The notes under the pieces were generated by a model. The model saw only the letters and a list, made by a program, of their open reading frames with translations. It had not been told where the DNA came from and ran no database searches. Of a stretch of DNA of 64,000 nucleotides, positions 17,901-27,651 are shown piece after piece; position 1 is the first letter of the stretch, and each line of letters starts with the position of its first letter. This DNA comes from Desulfosporosinus orientis DSM 765 (GTDB lineage: Bacteria > Bacillota > Desulfitobacteriia > Desulfitobacteriales > Desulfitobacteriaceae), in the NCBI RefSeq assembly GCF_000235605.1, contig NC_016584.1:1538001-1602000 (forward strand). The letters are read 5' to 3'. The position numbers and the translations under genes are program-made.

Positions 17901-19044
17901 ATGGCTAACTTAACGACAGGCTTGATTGAGAATACCCCGGTGGCAGGGGTAAGACCTACCATATCGTTTACTGTTAATATATCAAATGACAGTGCAAGCA
18001 CTGAAACTGTTCAGATTGATGGTTATTACGTGTCAGGTACTACAAAGATCCAGAATGTTTTAGAGCAAATAAATTTGACATCTGGGGCAGCTATAACAAG
18101 AGTTTATTATGCTCAATTTAATGAATTTGAATATCAGTTTACTACGAGTACGGATGCTGTTGAAATTTCAGCATGGGGTAAAAATGCTGCAGGAACATTG
18201 ACGACCGCTCATCGATTAGTACCCGCGGAACTTGAACCTATTGGGGCGACCGGAACTACCGGTGCGACAGGAGCGACAGGTGCAACAGGGTCACAGGAGC
18301 AACGGGAGCGACAGGAGCAACAGGAGCACAACAGGAGCGACCGGAGCAACGGGAGCAACAGGGGCAACGGGAGCAACAGGAGCAACAGGCCCGGCTGGTC
18401 CGTCAATTCCGGTTGCCGTTAACCTTATTTATGTGGCAAATACCGAAGGCAATGTCTCAGTTATTGATGGAGACACGAATACGGTTACCGCCACCGTTAC
18501 GGTAGGTTCTAGTCCGAAAGGCGTTGGTATGAATTCGGAAACGGACCTTATTTACGTGGCAAATAATATCGGAAACAACGTCTCGGTCATTGACGGAAGC
18601 ACAAATACGGTTACTGCCACCGTTACGGTAGGTAGTGGTCCGATTGGTGTAGGCGTGAATTTGGCAACAAACCATATTTACGTAGCAAATAATGACACGA
18701 ACACTGTTTCAGTTATTGATGGAAGTACGAATACTGTTACTGCCACTATTACGGTAGGCACTGCTCCGTGCGGAGTAGGTGTGAATTCTACGACGAACCG
18801 AATCTATGTGACAAACGATGGCGCTAGCAGTGTTTCGGTCATTGACGGAAACACCAATACTGTTTTTGCCACCGTTACGGTAGGCACCGGTCCGGATGGA
18901 GTAGGTGTGAATACTTCAACGAACGAGATTTTCGTGGCAAATGGCGGCGCCACCACTGTCTCGGTCATTGATGGAAGTACGAATACTGTTGCCGCCACTG
19001 TTACTGTGGGCACTAACCCAAGTGCAGTTGGTGTGAACCCTTAA
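17901..19044 (+). pseudogene. collagen-like (GAT)n / YVTN beta-propeller surface protein 1, frameshifted
   Basis: Three parts in order. (1) A 113-residue beta-rich N-terminal domain from [20 protein letters not shown] to [10 protein letters not shown], with no signal peptide. (2) A Gly-Ala-Thr collagen-like tract of about 18 triplets (18243-18404). (3) Five YVTN propeller repeats of about 42 residues (IYVANN...[18 protein letters not shown]...GVGVN), ending at TAA 19044. The frame changes twice in the tract: one base is lost near 18290 and two bases are gained (or seven lost) near 18328. The N-terminal frame therefore ends at 18422 and the propeller is read in another frame. Collagen-like proteins of spore formers usually sit on the exosporium or spore coat; that role is inferred. 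The paralogue is at 20778. Confidence 0.8.
18243..18404 (+). repeat. collagen-like Gly-Ala-Thr codon repeat, tract 1
   Basis: About 18 nine-base units of the form GGN-GCN-ACN encoding Gly-Ala-Thr, ending in GPAGP. Two interruptions (near 18290 and 18328) shift the reading frame. Thr in the Y position of Gly-X-Thr triplets is the classic site of O-glycosylation in spore collagens. Confidence 0.85.
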
Positions 19045-19073
19045 TACGCGCCCTTAAATTTATCTTTAGAAAG

Positions 19074-19104
19074 CAGCCGGCTTGCATTGTAAGCTGGCTG
19101 TTTT
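19074..19104 (+). terminator. terminator after propeller gene 1
   Basis: CAGCCGGCTT (19074-19083) pairs with AAGCTGGCTG (19091-19100) with one G-T pair, followed by TTTT. Confidence 0.75.
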
Positions 19105-19186
19105 AATGCATATGGGTAATATCGTCTGTCTCATACCGTTATTATTAAGCATAAGCATATATAAGAAATACTCAGCGAGGTGGCTT

Positions 19187-20266
19187 ATGAAAATCAGCCT
19201 TTGTATGATTGTAAAAAACGAGGAGGATACCCTTGAAAGATGTTTAAGCTCTGTTAGTGACATTATGGATGAAATCATTATTGTGGATACGGGTTCAACC
19301 GATAAGACCAAAGAGATTGCAGCCAAACTTACAGAACATGTCCTTGATTTTACGTGGATTGATGATTTTGCTGCTGCGCGGAACTTTGCTTTTTCGCATG
19401 CATCGATGGGCTACATTATGTGGTTGGATGCGGATGACCTGCTTTTACCGGAGGACAGGCAGAAAATGCTGCAGCTAAAACAGTCCCTTGACCCATCGGT
19501 GGATGCTGTTTCCATGGAGTATCATTGCGACTTTGATGAACATGACAATACAACACTGAATGTCAGGCGGATTCGTATCGTTAAAAGGGTGAAAAACGCC
19601 AAGTGGCACGGTGCCGTTCATGAAGATTTATCAGTTGATGGGAAGATATTTGACAGTGAAATTGCAGTAACGCATAAGCAAAACCATAAGAATACAGACC
19701 GCAACCTCAAAATTTATGAAAACCGGCTTCTCCAGGGAAAAGAGTTCACGGTCCAGGATATTTTCCATTATGCAAGCGAATTACATCATCATAAAAAGTA
19801 TAAAAAAGCAATAGAATTCTATTTGAAATTTTTAGAAGATGAGAATAATACAGAGGAAAACAAGATTTTTGTCTGTATTAGATTGGCTGACTGCTATTGC
19901 CAGCTTAATGATAAAGAAAAGGAACTGGCCCTTACATTCAAGACCTTCCAGTATGATATTCCCCGCCCTGAATCATGCTGCCGGCTGGGTTATTATTTTC
20001 TGCAGAAAAATGAATTAAACAAGGCTGTTTACTGGTATAAACAGGCCATTGAAGTACCAATGCCGGAGAACAGTTGGGCTATTGTCAGCGGTGTGAGCAG
20101 GACTTGGCTGCCCCATATGCAGCTTGGTCTTTGTTATTATCAATTAGGCCGGTATGACCTGTCCTATCAGCATAATAAAATAGCACTATCTTACCGGCCG
20201 AAGGATAAAGGTATTTTGAATAATATCAATCTTCTTGAGGAGTTATTGAAACAGGGACAGGATTAA
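19187..20266 (+). CDS. family 2 glycosyltransferase with C-terminal TPR repeats
   Basis: A 359-residue protein starting MKISLCMIVKNEEDTLERCL, the standard opening of SunS/SgtA-like GT2 enzymes. The fold continues with IIIVDTGSTDKTKEIA and the metal-binding DxD in IMWLDADDLLLP. About residues 190-350 are TPR-like helices (HHKKYKKAIEFYLKFL; YQLGRYDLSYQHNKIALSY). I chose ATG 19187 over an upstream frame start at 19082, because GAGGTGG lies directly before it. It sits between two (GAT)n propeller genes. A scar of a second copy lies after gene 2, so it belongs to the duplicated module. A role in glycosylating the Thr-rich tract is inferred. Confidence 0.85.
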   Translation: MKISLCMIVKNEEDTLERCLSSVSDIMDEIIIVDTGSTDKTKEIAAKLTEHVLDFTWIDDFAAARNFAFSHASMGYIMWLDADDLLLPEDRQKMLQLKQSLDPSVDAVSMEYHCDFDEHDNTTLNVRRIRIVKRVKNAKWHGAVHEDLSVDGKIFDSEIAVTHKQNHKNTDRNLKIYENRLLQGKEFTVQDIFHYASELHHHKKYKKAIEFYLKFLEDENNTEENKIFVCIRLADCYCQLNDKEKELALTFKTFQYDIPRPESCCRLGYYFLQKNELNKAVYWYKQAIEVPMPENSWAIVSGVSRTWLPHMQLGLCYYQLGRYDLSYQHNKIALSYRPKDKGILNNINLLEELLKQGQD

Positions 20267-20566
20267 CAGGATATCCTAATTCCATTCGCTAATTCCCCGC
20301 CCATAAATGACTTTCAACCAAGTTATGGCGGAGGAACTAATCATGCCTTTGTAACAAAAGTTGGAGGCCGTATGGCAGCCGTGACATACATGGGCGGGCT
20401 ATTTATTTACAGGGAGCTACAACCCATACGGGACGCCAGCAAAACAATTTGCGATGGAAAAAATATACCGCCGTCACTGATTTCGGCCGCTTTTCTTCGA
20501 ATATTTTGGACACCTGCATTCTCTGATTGCCTTTTGCTTTCGTACAGCTACCTGCCTTTTACATAA
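20267..20566 (+). pseudogene. remnant of an SBBP-type beta-propeller coding sequence
   Basis: Directly after the glycosyltransferase stop, and in the same frame, the sequence reads NDFQPSYGGGTNHAFVTKVG. This matches the SBBP propeller repeat pattern 'F..syGGGt.DAFVTKl'. It continues open to 20566 without further similarity, and no start or ribosome site is present. The first 60 bases (20278-20337) recur at 22737-22796. I read it as a leftover of another propeller surface-protein gene. Confidence 0.5.
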
Positions 20567-20777
20567 TAAATTAAACTAACGAAAAAAGACATAACCAATA
20601 AAGCGTAATAACCATAAAATGGAAATAAATAGTAGTGCATATTAGTAAAGTTATTAGCTTGCTCGAGAATCAGAATTGGATACAAAATCTTGAAGTTGGC
20701 ACTACTTTATCGATAGGGAGAAAGACAGGTTAAATCCATTAAAACTCTAAAGAAAAGGGAGGTAAGGCAACAAGATA
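20512..20777 (+). repeat. upstream leader of propeller gene 2 (repeat copy B)
   Basis: Second copy of the leader at 17643-17900. It differs by scattered substitutions and by an extra stretch of about 30 bases near 20700-20735 (GGCACTACTTTATCGATAGG...). The last 45 bases before the start codon are essentially identical in both copies, including the GGGAGGT ribosome site. Confidence 0.8.
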
Positions 20778-22621
<1,844 letters not shown>

Positions 22622-22655
22622 CAGGCGCATAAAAACCTGGGATTGTCTTCCGAAA

Positions 22656-22689
22656 TACTGCCAGCTTGCATATTTTTAAGCTGGCAGTA
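22656..22689 (+). terminator. terminator-like hairpin after propeller gene 2
   Basis: TACTGCCAGCTT (22656-22667) pairs perfectly with AAGCTGGCAGTA (22678-22689). It corresponds in position to the hairpin after gene 1. The T-run is weak. Confidence 0.65.
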
Positions 22690-22696
22690 TTAACGT

Positions 22697-22796
22697 AACA
22701 TGTCCTTGATTTTACGTGGATTGATGATTTTGCCGCAATTCCATCCGCTAATTCCCCTCCCATAAATGACTTTCAACTAAGTTATGGCGGAGGAAC
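22697..22796 (+). pseudogene. deletion scar: fragments of a second glycosyltransferase copy and its downstream sequence
   Basis: Bases 22697-22736 match the interior of the glycosyltransferase gene (19335-19374) with one mismatch. They are fused directly to 22737-22796, which matches the sequence after that gene (20278-20337) with a few mismatches. The simplest reading: the unit leader-propeller-glycosyltransferase-tail was duplicated in tandem, and most of the second glycosyltransferase was then deleted. Confidence 0.8.
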
Positions 22797-22822
22797 CCAT
22801 AGATTAGCAAGCCGGCAGCAGG

Positions 22823-23563
22823 CTAAAGTACGCGTCTAGCTCCCAGGTAAGCGGATTGCCAATAGCTTCCTAACGTATAGATGGTTACGCCTTTTGAACT
22901 GGAGGCATTGATAAACTGACCGTTCCCCACATAAATTCCCACGTGGTCCACGATTCCGTTTTTAGCTAAGGAGAAAAAGACTAAGTCTCCCGGTTGTAAG
23001 CTGCTGAATGAAACGGATGTTCCAGTCTTATACTGATCCCGTGATACTCTGGGGAGGCTGATACCGTTTTTCGAGAAAACGTATTGCACAAAACCGGAGC
23101 AGTCGAAGCCAGAGGGAGTGGTCCCCCCGTAGACATATTTCACGCCAATATATTGTTTAGCGGTGGCAATCACAGAACTTGCCTTTGATTGGGTCGTGGG
23201 TTTAGCCGGCGTTGCTGGAGAGGTACTGGCAGAAGGCGTTGCCTTTTGGGTGCTGCCGGTCTTGCTTGTAGTGGTTTTCGGCTGCTCCTTTTTAACGGAT
23301 GTTGACGGAGCGGGGGCTGCCGGGGCGGAAGCGGGCACGGCAGGATCAGATACAGATGCAGTGTCCGTTGTATTTGAAGGCGCTGCTGTTTGAGGTTGTG
23401 CAGCGGGTTGGGTGACAGCAATGGTTTGTAGCTCTTCATTATTCATTTTTCCTGCAAGTGGGGTTGGTGATGCTGTGATAATAGTCACAAATAAGATTGT
23501 AGAAAGGGTAGGAACCAAGTAATGGTCCCAGATTCTACTGGCAATGAGTTTCAAGATCGTCAT
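22823..23563 (-). CDS. secreted NlpC/P60 peptidoglycan endopeptidase
   Basis: A 246-residue protein. It has an N-terminal hydrophobic signal or anchor (VPTLSTILFVTIITASPTPL). A low-complexity Pro/Ala/Thr/Ser linker follows (residues 55-125). The C-terminal NlpC/P60 domain has the catalytic Cys in GFDCSGFVQYVF, the His in DHVGIYVG, and the third polar residue in QFINASS. It cleaves the D-Glu-diamino acid bond in stem peptides. The annotated ATG lies right against AAAGGA. A TTG three codons later (23554) has better spacing (9 bases) and may be the true start. Confidence 0.88.
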   Translation of the reverse strand: MTILKLIASRIWDHYLVPTLSTILFVTIITASPTPLAGKMNNEELQTIAVTQPAAQPQTAAPSNTTDTASVSDPAVPASAPAAPAPSTSVKKEQPKTTTSKTGSTQKATPSASTSPATPAKPTTQSKASSVIATAKQYIGVKYVYGGTTPSGFDCSGFVQYVFSKNGISLPRVSRDQYKTGTSVSFSSLQPGDLVFFSLAKNGIVDHVGIYVGNGQFINASSSKGVTIYTLGSYWQSAYLGARRVL

Positions 23564-23806
23564 TCCTTTCGTTGCAGACTAAAGCTTGATTCTTACAACC
23601 TATAAGAACGGCCGAAGTTGTTTCTTAGTATAACGGATTATTCAGGGCTTGTCTTTGGTAGTTGTTGGTATTAATTAAATGTTCACAATGTATTCATAAG
23701 AATAACTTTTTTTGTAAACAATCATAAGTGTAAGTAATATGACAAAGAGTTATAATAGAAGAAAGACATTGTGGTTTGAGTAATAGGTTAAGGAGGAGAT
23801 GCGCTA

Positions 23807-24100
23807 ATGAAAGACCTTATTAAAAAGGGATTATCCTTAGGCTTAGGTTTAGCTGTTGTCAGCAAAGAACAGATTGAAAAGCTTGTTGAGGAATTGGTGA
23901 GAAAAGGCGAGGTTTCGTCAGCAGAATCAAAGGACCTCATCGATGAATTGCTGGAAAAAGGGGAAGCCGGACAAAAACAATTGAATGCCCGGATTCACGA
24001 ACAATTGGAAAAGGTATTTAAGGAGCTGAACGTTCCAAGCAAAGCAGATTTTGAACGCTTGGAAAAACGCATTCAAGAACTGGAAAACAAACTATCATAG
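23807..24100 (+). CDS. phasin-like small helical protein
   Basis: A 97-residue, mostly helical protein: MKDLIKKGLSLGLGLAVVSK, then charged coiled coil to ERLEKRIQELENKLS. It resembles the phasin-like proteins (PhaE/PhaF-type coiled coil) often found beside the UbiB-like kinase, which follows here at 24196. The pairing suggests a joint role, but none is proven. TAAGGAGGAG precedes the ATG. Confidence 0.7.
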   Translation: MKDLIKKGLSLGLGLAVVSKEQIEKLVEELVRKGEVSSAESKDLIDELLEKGEAGQKQLNARIHEQLEKVFKELNVPSKADFERLEKRIQELENKLS

Positions 24101-24115
24101 AAAAAAGTACGACAG

Positions 24116-24138
24116 GGCCTGAAAAACATTTTCAGGCC
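24116..24138 (+). terminator. hairpin between the phasin-like and UbiB-like genes
   Basis: GGCCTGAAAA (24116-24125) pairs perfectly with TTTTCAGGCC (24129-24138). Few Ts follow, so read-through into the kinase gene is possible. Confidence 0.5.
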
Positions 24139-24195
24139 TTCACTCAGTCTTTCATACTATAGCTTTCGAACCTTGAGCAAAGGGGACGAATTCTT

Positions 24196-25875
24196 ATGAT
24201 TGGGAAACGAATACGACATATCAAACGCTATCGAGATGTTGCTAAAGTCTTAGCTCGTCACGGATTTGGCTTTTTCGTAGAAGAGATGGGACTTTTACAT
24301 ATGCTTTCTCTGCCCAAACGCTTATTTACGGATACGGAAGAAATTGACCCCGTGTCCTTTGGGGAGAGAATACGGTTAGTTATTGAGGAACTGGGTCCTA
24401 CTTATATTAAAATAGGCCAGATTGCCAGTACCCGGGCGGATATTTTTCCGCCGGAGATTCTTTCTGAACTGGAAAAACTGCAGGAGAATGTACCGTCTTT
24501 CTCCTTTGCGGAAGTCAGGGAGATTATTGAAGAGGAACTGGGTTACCCCTTGGAAGAGATTTTCTCCCAGTTTGATGAGGAGGTTATCGCTGCCGCATCG
24601 ATTGGCCAGGTTCACCGGGCCCGGCTGCGGGCAACGGGAGAGTATGTGGCAGTTAAGGTGCAGCGCCCGCGGATTAAAGCCATGATCGAAACCGACTTGG
24701 AGATTCTTTTAGATTTGGCCACGATGACGGAAAATCGGATGAAGCGGATGGAACGTTTGCAATTACGAGATGTAGTGGAAGAATTTGCAAAATCCCTGCG
24801 CAATGAACTGGATTACACCATTGAGGCCCGCAATGCTGAGAGAATTTCCAAGCAGTTCAAAGAGGATAAAAGCGTTTATATACCAAAGATCCATTGGGAT
24901 TTTACCACTCGCCGGGTGCTTACCATGGAGTTCGTTGAGGGCTTGAGGCTCAATCAGTTTGAAGAACTGGACAAGCACGGCTATGACCATAAACAATTAG
25001 CGGAACAACTTGTTAAGGCACTCTTCCATCAAATTTTAATTGAAGGTTTTTTTCATGCCGATCCCCATCCCGGCAATATCTTTCTCTTGAAAGGCGGGGT
25101 GATTTCCTTTATTGATTTCGGTATGGTGGGCAGACTGACCTTAGACATGAAGCATAATTTTGCTTCTTTAATTATCGCCATGATGCGGCAAAACACGGAG
25201 AGTATGATCAAAGCTGTTTTGCGCATTGGCATAGTCCCGGAAGAAGTGAATCTCACCCTTCTAACCAATGATGTGGATGAATTGCGGGATAAGTACATGG
25301 ATGTGCCACTGAGCCGGATTGGCTTAGGTGAGGCCATCAGTGATCTGTTTGAGGTGGCTTTTCGCCATAGGATTCGCATTCCTTCCGACTTCACCATGGT
25401 TGCCAAGTGTTTGCTGATTCTGGAAGGAATGGTTGAAAAGCTGGATCCCGCTCTCAGTATCATGGACATGGCGGAACCCTTTGGCATTCAGCTCTTGAAA
25501 GAACGTTACCGTCCGAGTACCATCGCGGGGAGAGTATGGCATAATATCTCGGATTATAGTGATTTGTTAGTGGATCTCCCTAAACAACTGAAGGATTTAA
25601 TCGGAAACTTAGTGCGGGGGCGAATCAGAATTGAGGTAAGTGTCCCAGAGCTGGACATATTTTTAAGGAAGATGGACCGGGTCACCAATCAGTTGTCCTT
25701 TAGTATCGTTTTGCTTTCCTTCAGCATTGTCATGGCCGGGATTATTATTGCCTCAGCTTTAGGTCAGCAGCCCATTATGTTCTGGCATATTTCTGTGATT
25801 GAGATTGGAGCTGCCATGGCGGGCTTAATGCTGCTTTGGCTGTTTGTTTCAATTTTTAAATCCGGGAAGTTTTAG
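24196..25875 (+). CDS. UbiB/ABC1 (AarF) atypical kinase
   Basis: A 559-residue protein of the ABC1/UbiB family. The KxGQ motif is in GPTYIKIGQIASTRAD. The Ala-rich loop and Lys follow (AAASIGQVHRARL; EYVAVKVQRP). The catalytic HADPHPGNI and metal-binding IDFGMVG lie at about residues 287-312. Two hydrophobic helices at the C terminus (about 500-555) anchor it in the membrane. In bacteria with quinones the family supports ubiquinone or menaquinone synthesis or lipid homeostasis; the substrate here is unknown. It follows the phasin-like gene and precedes splB. Confidence 0.9.
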   Translation: MIGKRIRHIKRYRDVAKVLARHGFGFFVEEMGLLHMLSLPKRLFTDTEEIDPVSFGERIRLVIEELGPTYIKIGQIASTRADIFPPEILSELEKLQENVPSFSFAEVREIIEEELGYPLEEIFSQFDEEVIAAASIGQVHRARLRATGEYVAVKVQRPRIKAMIETDLEILLDLATMTENRMKRMERLQLRDVVEEFAKSLRNELDYTIEARNAERISKQFKEDKSVYIPKIHWDFTTRRVLTMEFVEGLRLNQFEELDKHGYDHKQLAEQLVKALFHQILIEGFFHADPHPGNIFLLKGGVISFIDFGMVGRLTLDMKHNFASLIIAMMRQNTESMIKAVLRIGIVPEEVNLTLLTNDVDELRDKYMDVPLSRIGLGEAISDLFEVAFRHRIRIPSDFTMVAKCLLILEGMVEKLDPALSIMDMAEPFGIQLLKERYRPSTIAGRVWHNISDYSDLLVDLPKQLKDLIGNLVRGRIRIEVSVPELDIFLRKMDRVTNQLSFSIVLLSFSIVMAGIIIASALGQQPIMFWHISVIEIGAAMAGLMLLWLFVSIFKSGKF

Positions 25876-25916
25876 TTTCTAAGCCTTGGGGCAACCTAGA
25901 CCTGAGGTGAAGAAAA

Positions 25917-26960
25917 ATGTCGTCACAATTCATTCCCACCCGGGTATTTTACGAGCCTGCAGCCCTGGACTATCCTCTGGGTAAGAGGCTTGTCGAGGGC
26001 TTCCGGCAGATGGGCATTGATATCAGCCCAACCACGTCACATAACAGGGTTACTGGCATACCTGGGAAAACCCCGGCGGCCAAGTACCGGGAAGCTAAAC
26101 GAACTTTAGTGATCGGAGTACGCCGCAGTGAGAAATTTCAATCCTGTAAACCATCCGCTCATTATCAATTGCCTTTGGTGACCAGTTGTCCGGGTATGTG
26201 TGAATATTGCTATTTAGCCACCACTCTGGGCAAGAAGCCTTATATACGGATTTATGTCAATTTGGAGGAAATTTTGGAGACGGCGTCTAAGCTCATTGAG
26301 GAGCGGCTCCCGGAGATCACCCGGTTTGAAGGGGCTGCCACCTCGGATCCCATTCCCGTGGAACGGTACAGCGGCAGCCTGAAGCAAACAATTGAGTTTT
26401 TTGGCCGCCAGCCCCAGGGCAGGTTTCGCTTTGTTACTAAGTATACGGATGTGGATAGCTTATTGGATGCCCGGCATGAAGGGCATACCCGTTTTCGCTT
26501 TAGTTTAAATTGCGCCGAAGTGGTTGAGAAGTTTGAACATGGGACCCCCACTCCGGAAGAACGAATTATTGCCTCAGGGAAGGTGCTGCAGGCCAACTAT
26601 CCTTTAGGCTTTATTATTGCGCCGATTTTTCGCTTTCCAGGGTGGCAGGAGGCTTATAGGCGTTTAATTGAGCATACTGCTCAGGAATTGAGCAAAAGAG
26701 CACCCTCCGGCTGGTCTTCAGAAGAAATGACCCTTGAATTCATTTCTCATCGTTTTACCTCAAGGGCGAAAGCAAATATCTTAGGAGTATTCCCGAACTC
26801 AGCCTTGCCCATGGAAGAAGATGTGCGGAAATTTAAATATGGGCAGTTCGGTTACGGTAAATACGTCTACCAGCCGGAGGAGATCTTGGAGATGAAAGAG
26901 TTTTTTCTGGAACAGGCTAAAATCTATTTCCCGGAAGCTCAGATCGAGTATTTTATTTAA
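25917..26960 (+). CDS. splB: spore photoproduct lyase
   Basis: A 347-residue radical SAM enzyme that reverses the spore-specific thymine dimer during germination. The cluster motif is CPGMCEYCYL (CxxxCxxC) at about residues 89-98, with the family context LVTSCPG and LATTLGKKPYIRIYVN. FRFVTKYTDVDSLLDARHEG and RFRFSLN are also typical. The length fits SplB. Its stop shares a TTAA tetranucleotide with the convergent lutC stop. Confidence 0.95.
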   Translation: MSSQFIPTRVFYEPAALDYPLGKRLVEGFRQMGIDISPTTSHNRVTGIPGKTPAAKYREAKRTLVIGVRRSEKFQSCKPSAHYQLPLVTSCPGMCEYCYLATTLGKKPYIRIYVNLEEILETASKLIEERLPEITRFEGAATSDPIPVERYSGSLKQTIEFFGRQPQGRFRFVTKYTDVDSLLDARHEGHTRFRFSLNCAEVVEKFEHGTPTPEERIIASGKVLQANYPLGFIIAPIFRFPGWQEAYRRLIEHTAQELSKRAPSGWSSEEMTLEFISHRFTSRAKANILGVFPNSALPMEEDVRKFKYGQFGYGKYVYQPEEILEMKEFFLEQAKIYFPEAQIEYFI

Positions 26961-27646
26961 GAATCTATAATCACCACATAGACTTCAATGGGTCCGTGGA
27001 CTCCGATGGACAAATCCATTTCAATATCCGAGGTTCGGCTGGGACCTGAGATCAGCTCAACAGCGGCCGGAGGACTTCCTAAGGCTGAAAGCTCGGTTAG
27101 TACTTCCGAGAGGTTGCTGTGGATTTTTTGGCCTTCAATGAAGGTGAGATGCCGGGGCGGGAGAAGGCTGATGGCACGCCCTCTTTGAGGATCGCTGTTA
27201 ACCACAACCGTACCGGAAAGAGCGATTCCCCAGTCGGAACCCGTTATACCAAGTTCCGCCCGGGCAGCGGCCAGGTAGCGGTCGTGGGGAGTGGCGGCGG
27301 CTTGAGTATAGCGGGTGACAGGCCAGCTGAGAGCAGAAAAAGCGGATTCCGCCAGCTGGGGCAGAGTATCCCAGGCTAAGATTGCCTGGCTGTACTCTTT
27401 CAGCCAAGTATCCGCCTGGTCGCCAAACCACTCCTTAAGACAGCGGACGGTATCGTCAACGGATTTGACAATGGCGCCTTTACCGCCAAGAGCCTGCCAG
27501 TTCTGCAAAAAGACGGATATTCGTTCTTCAGAACGTGACAAATGGTACTGAGGGACATTGATGTCCACGGCTGGGGGAGCCTGGGATGGGGTAGGGCGGC
27601 CTAATTTTGAGGCCAGATGATTGATAAATTCATGGGTATCACTCAT
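26957..27646 (-). CDS. lutC: LutC-like lactate utilisation protein
   Basis: A 229-residue LutC/YkgG (LUD domain) protein, the third part of the LutABC L-lactate oxidation complex. DWGIALSGTVVVNSDPQRGR, then RAISLLPPRHLTFIEG, and the end SGPSRTSDIEMDLSIGVHGP are the conserved LUD signatures. The open frame extends to 27655. I start at ATG 27646, because AGAGGTG lies 6 bases before it and lutB stops just upstream. It is the last gene of the lutABC operon. Confidence 0.92.
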   Translation of the reverse strand: MSDTHEFINHLASKLGRPTPSQAPPAVDINVPQYHLSRSEERISVFLQNWQALGGKGAIVKSVDDTVRCLKEWFGDQADTWLKEYSQAILAWDTLPQLAESAFSALSWPVTRYTQAAATPHDRYLAAARAELGITGSDWGIALSGTVVVNSDPQRGRAISLLPPRHLTFIEGQKIHSNLSEVLTELSALGSPPAAVELISGPSRTSDIEMDLSIGVHGPIEVYVVIIDS

Positions 27647-27651
27647 TGTTC

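Noticed and set aside
20372-20566. 64-residue ORF after the glycosyltransferase
   Set aside because: It is part of the frame carrying the SBBP remnant, with no ribosome site; treated as pseudogene sequence.
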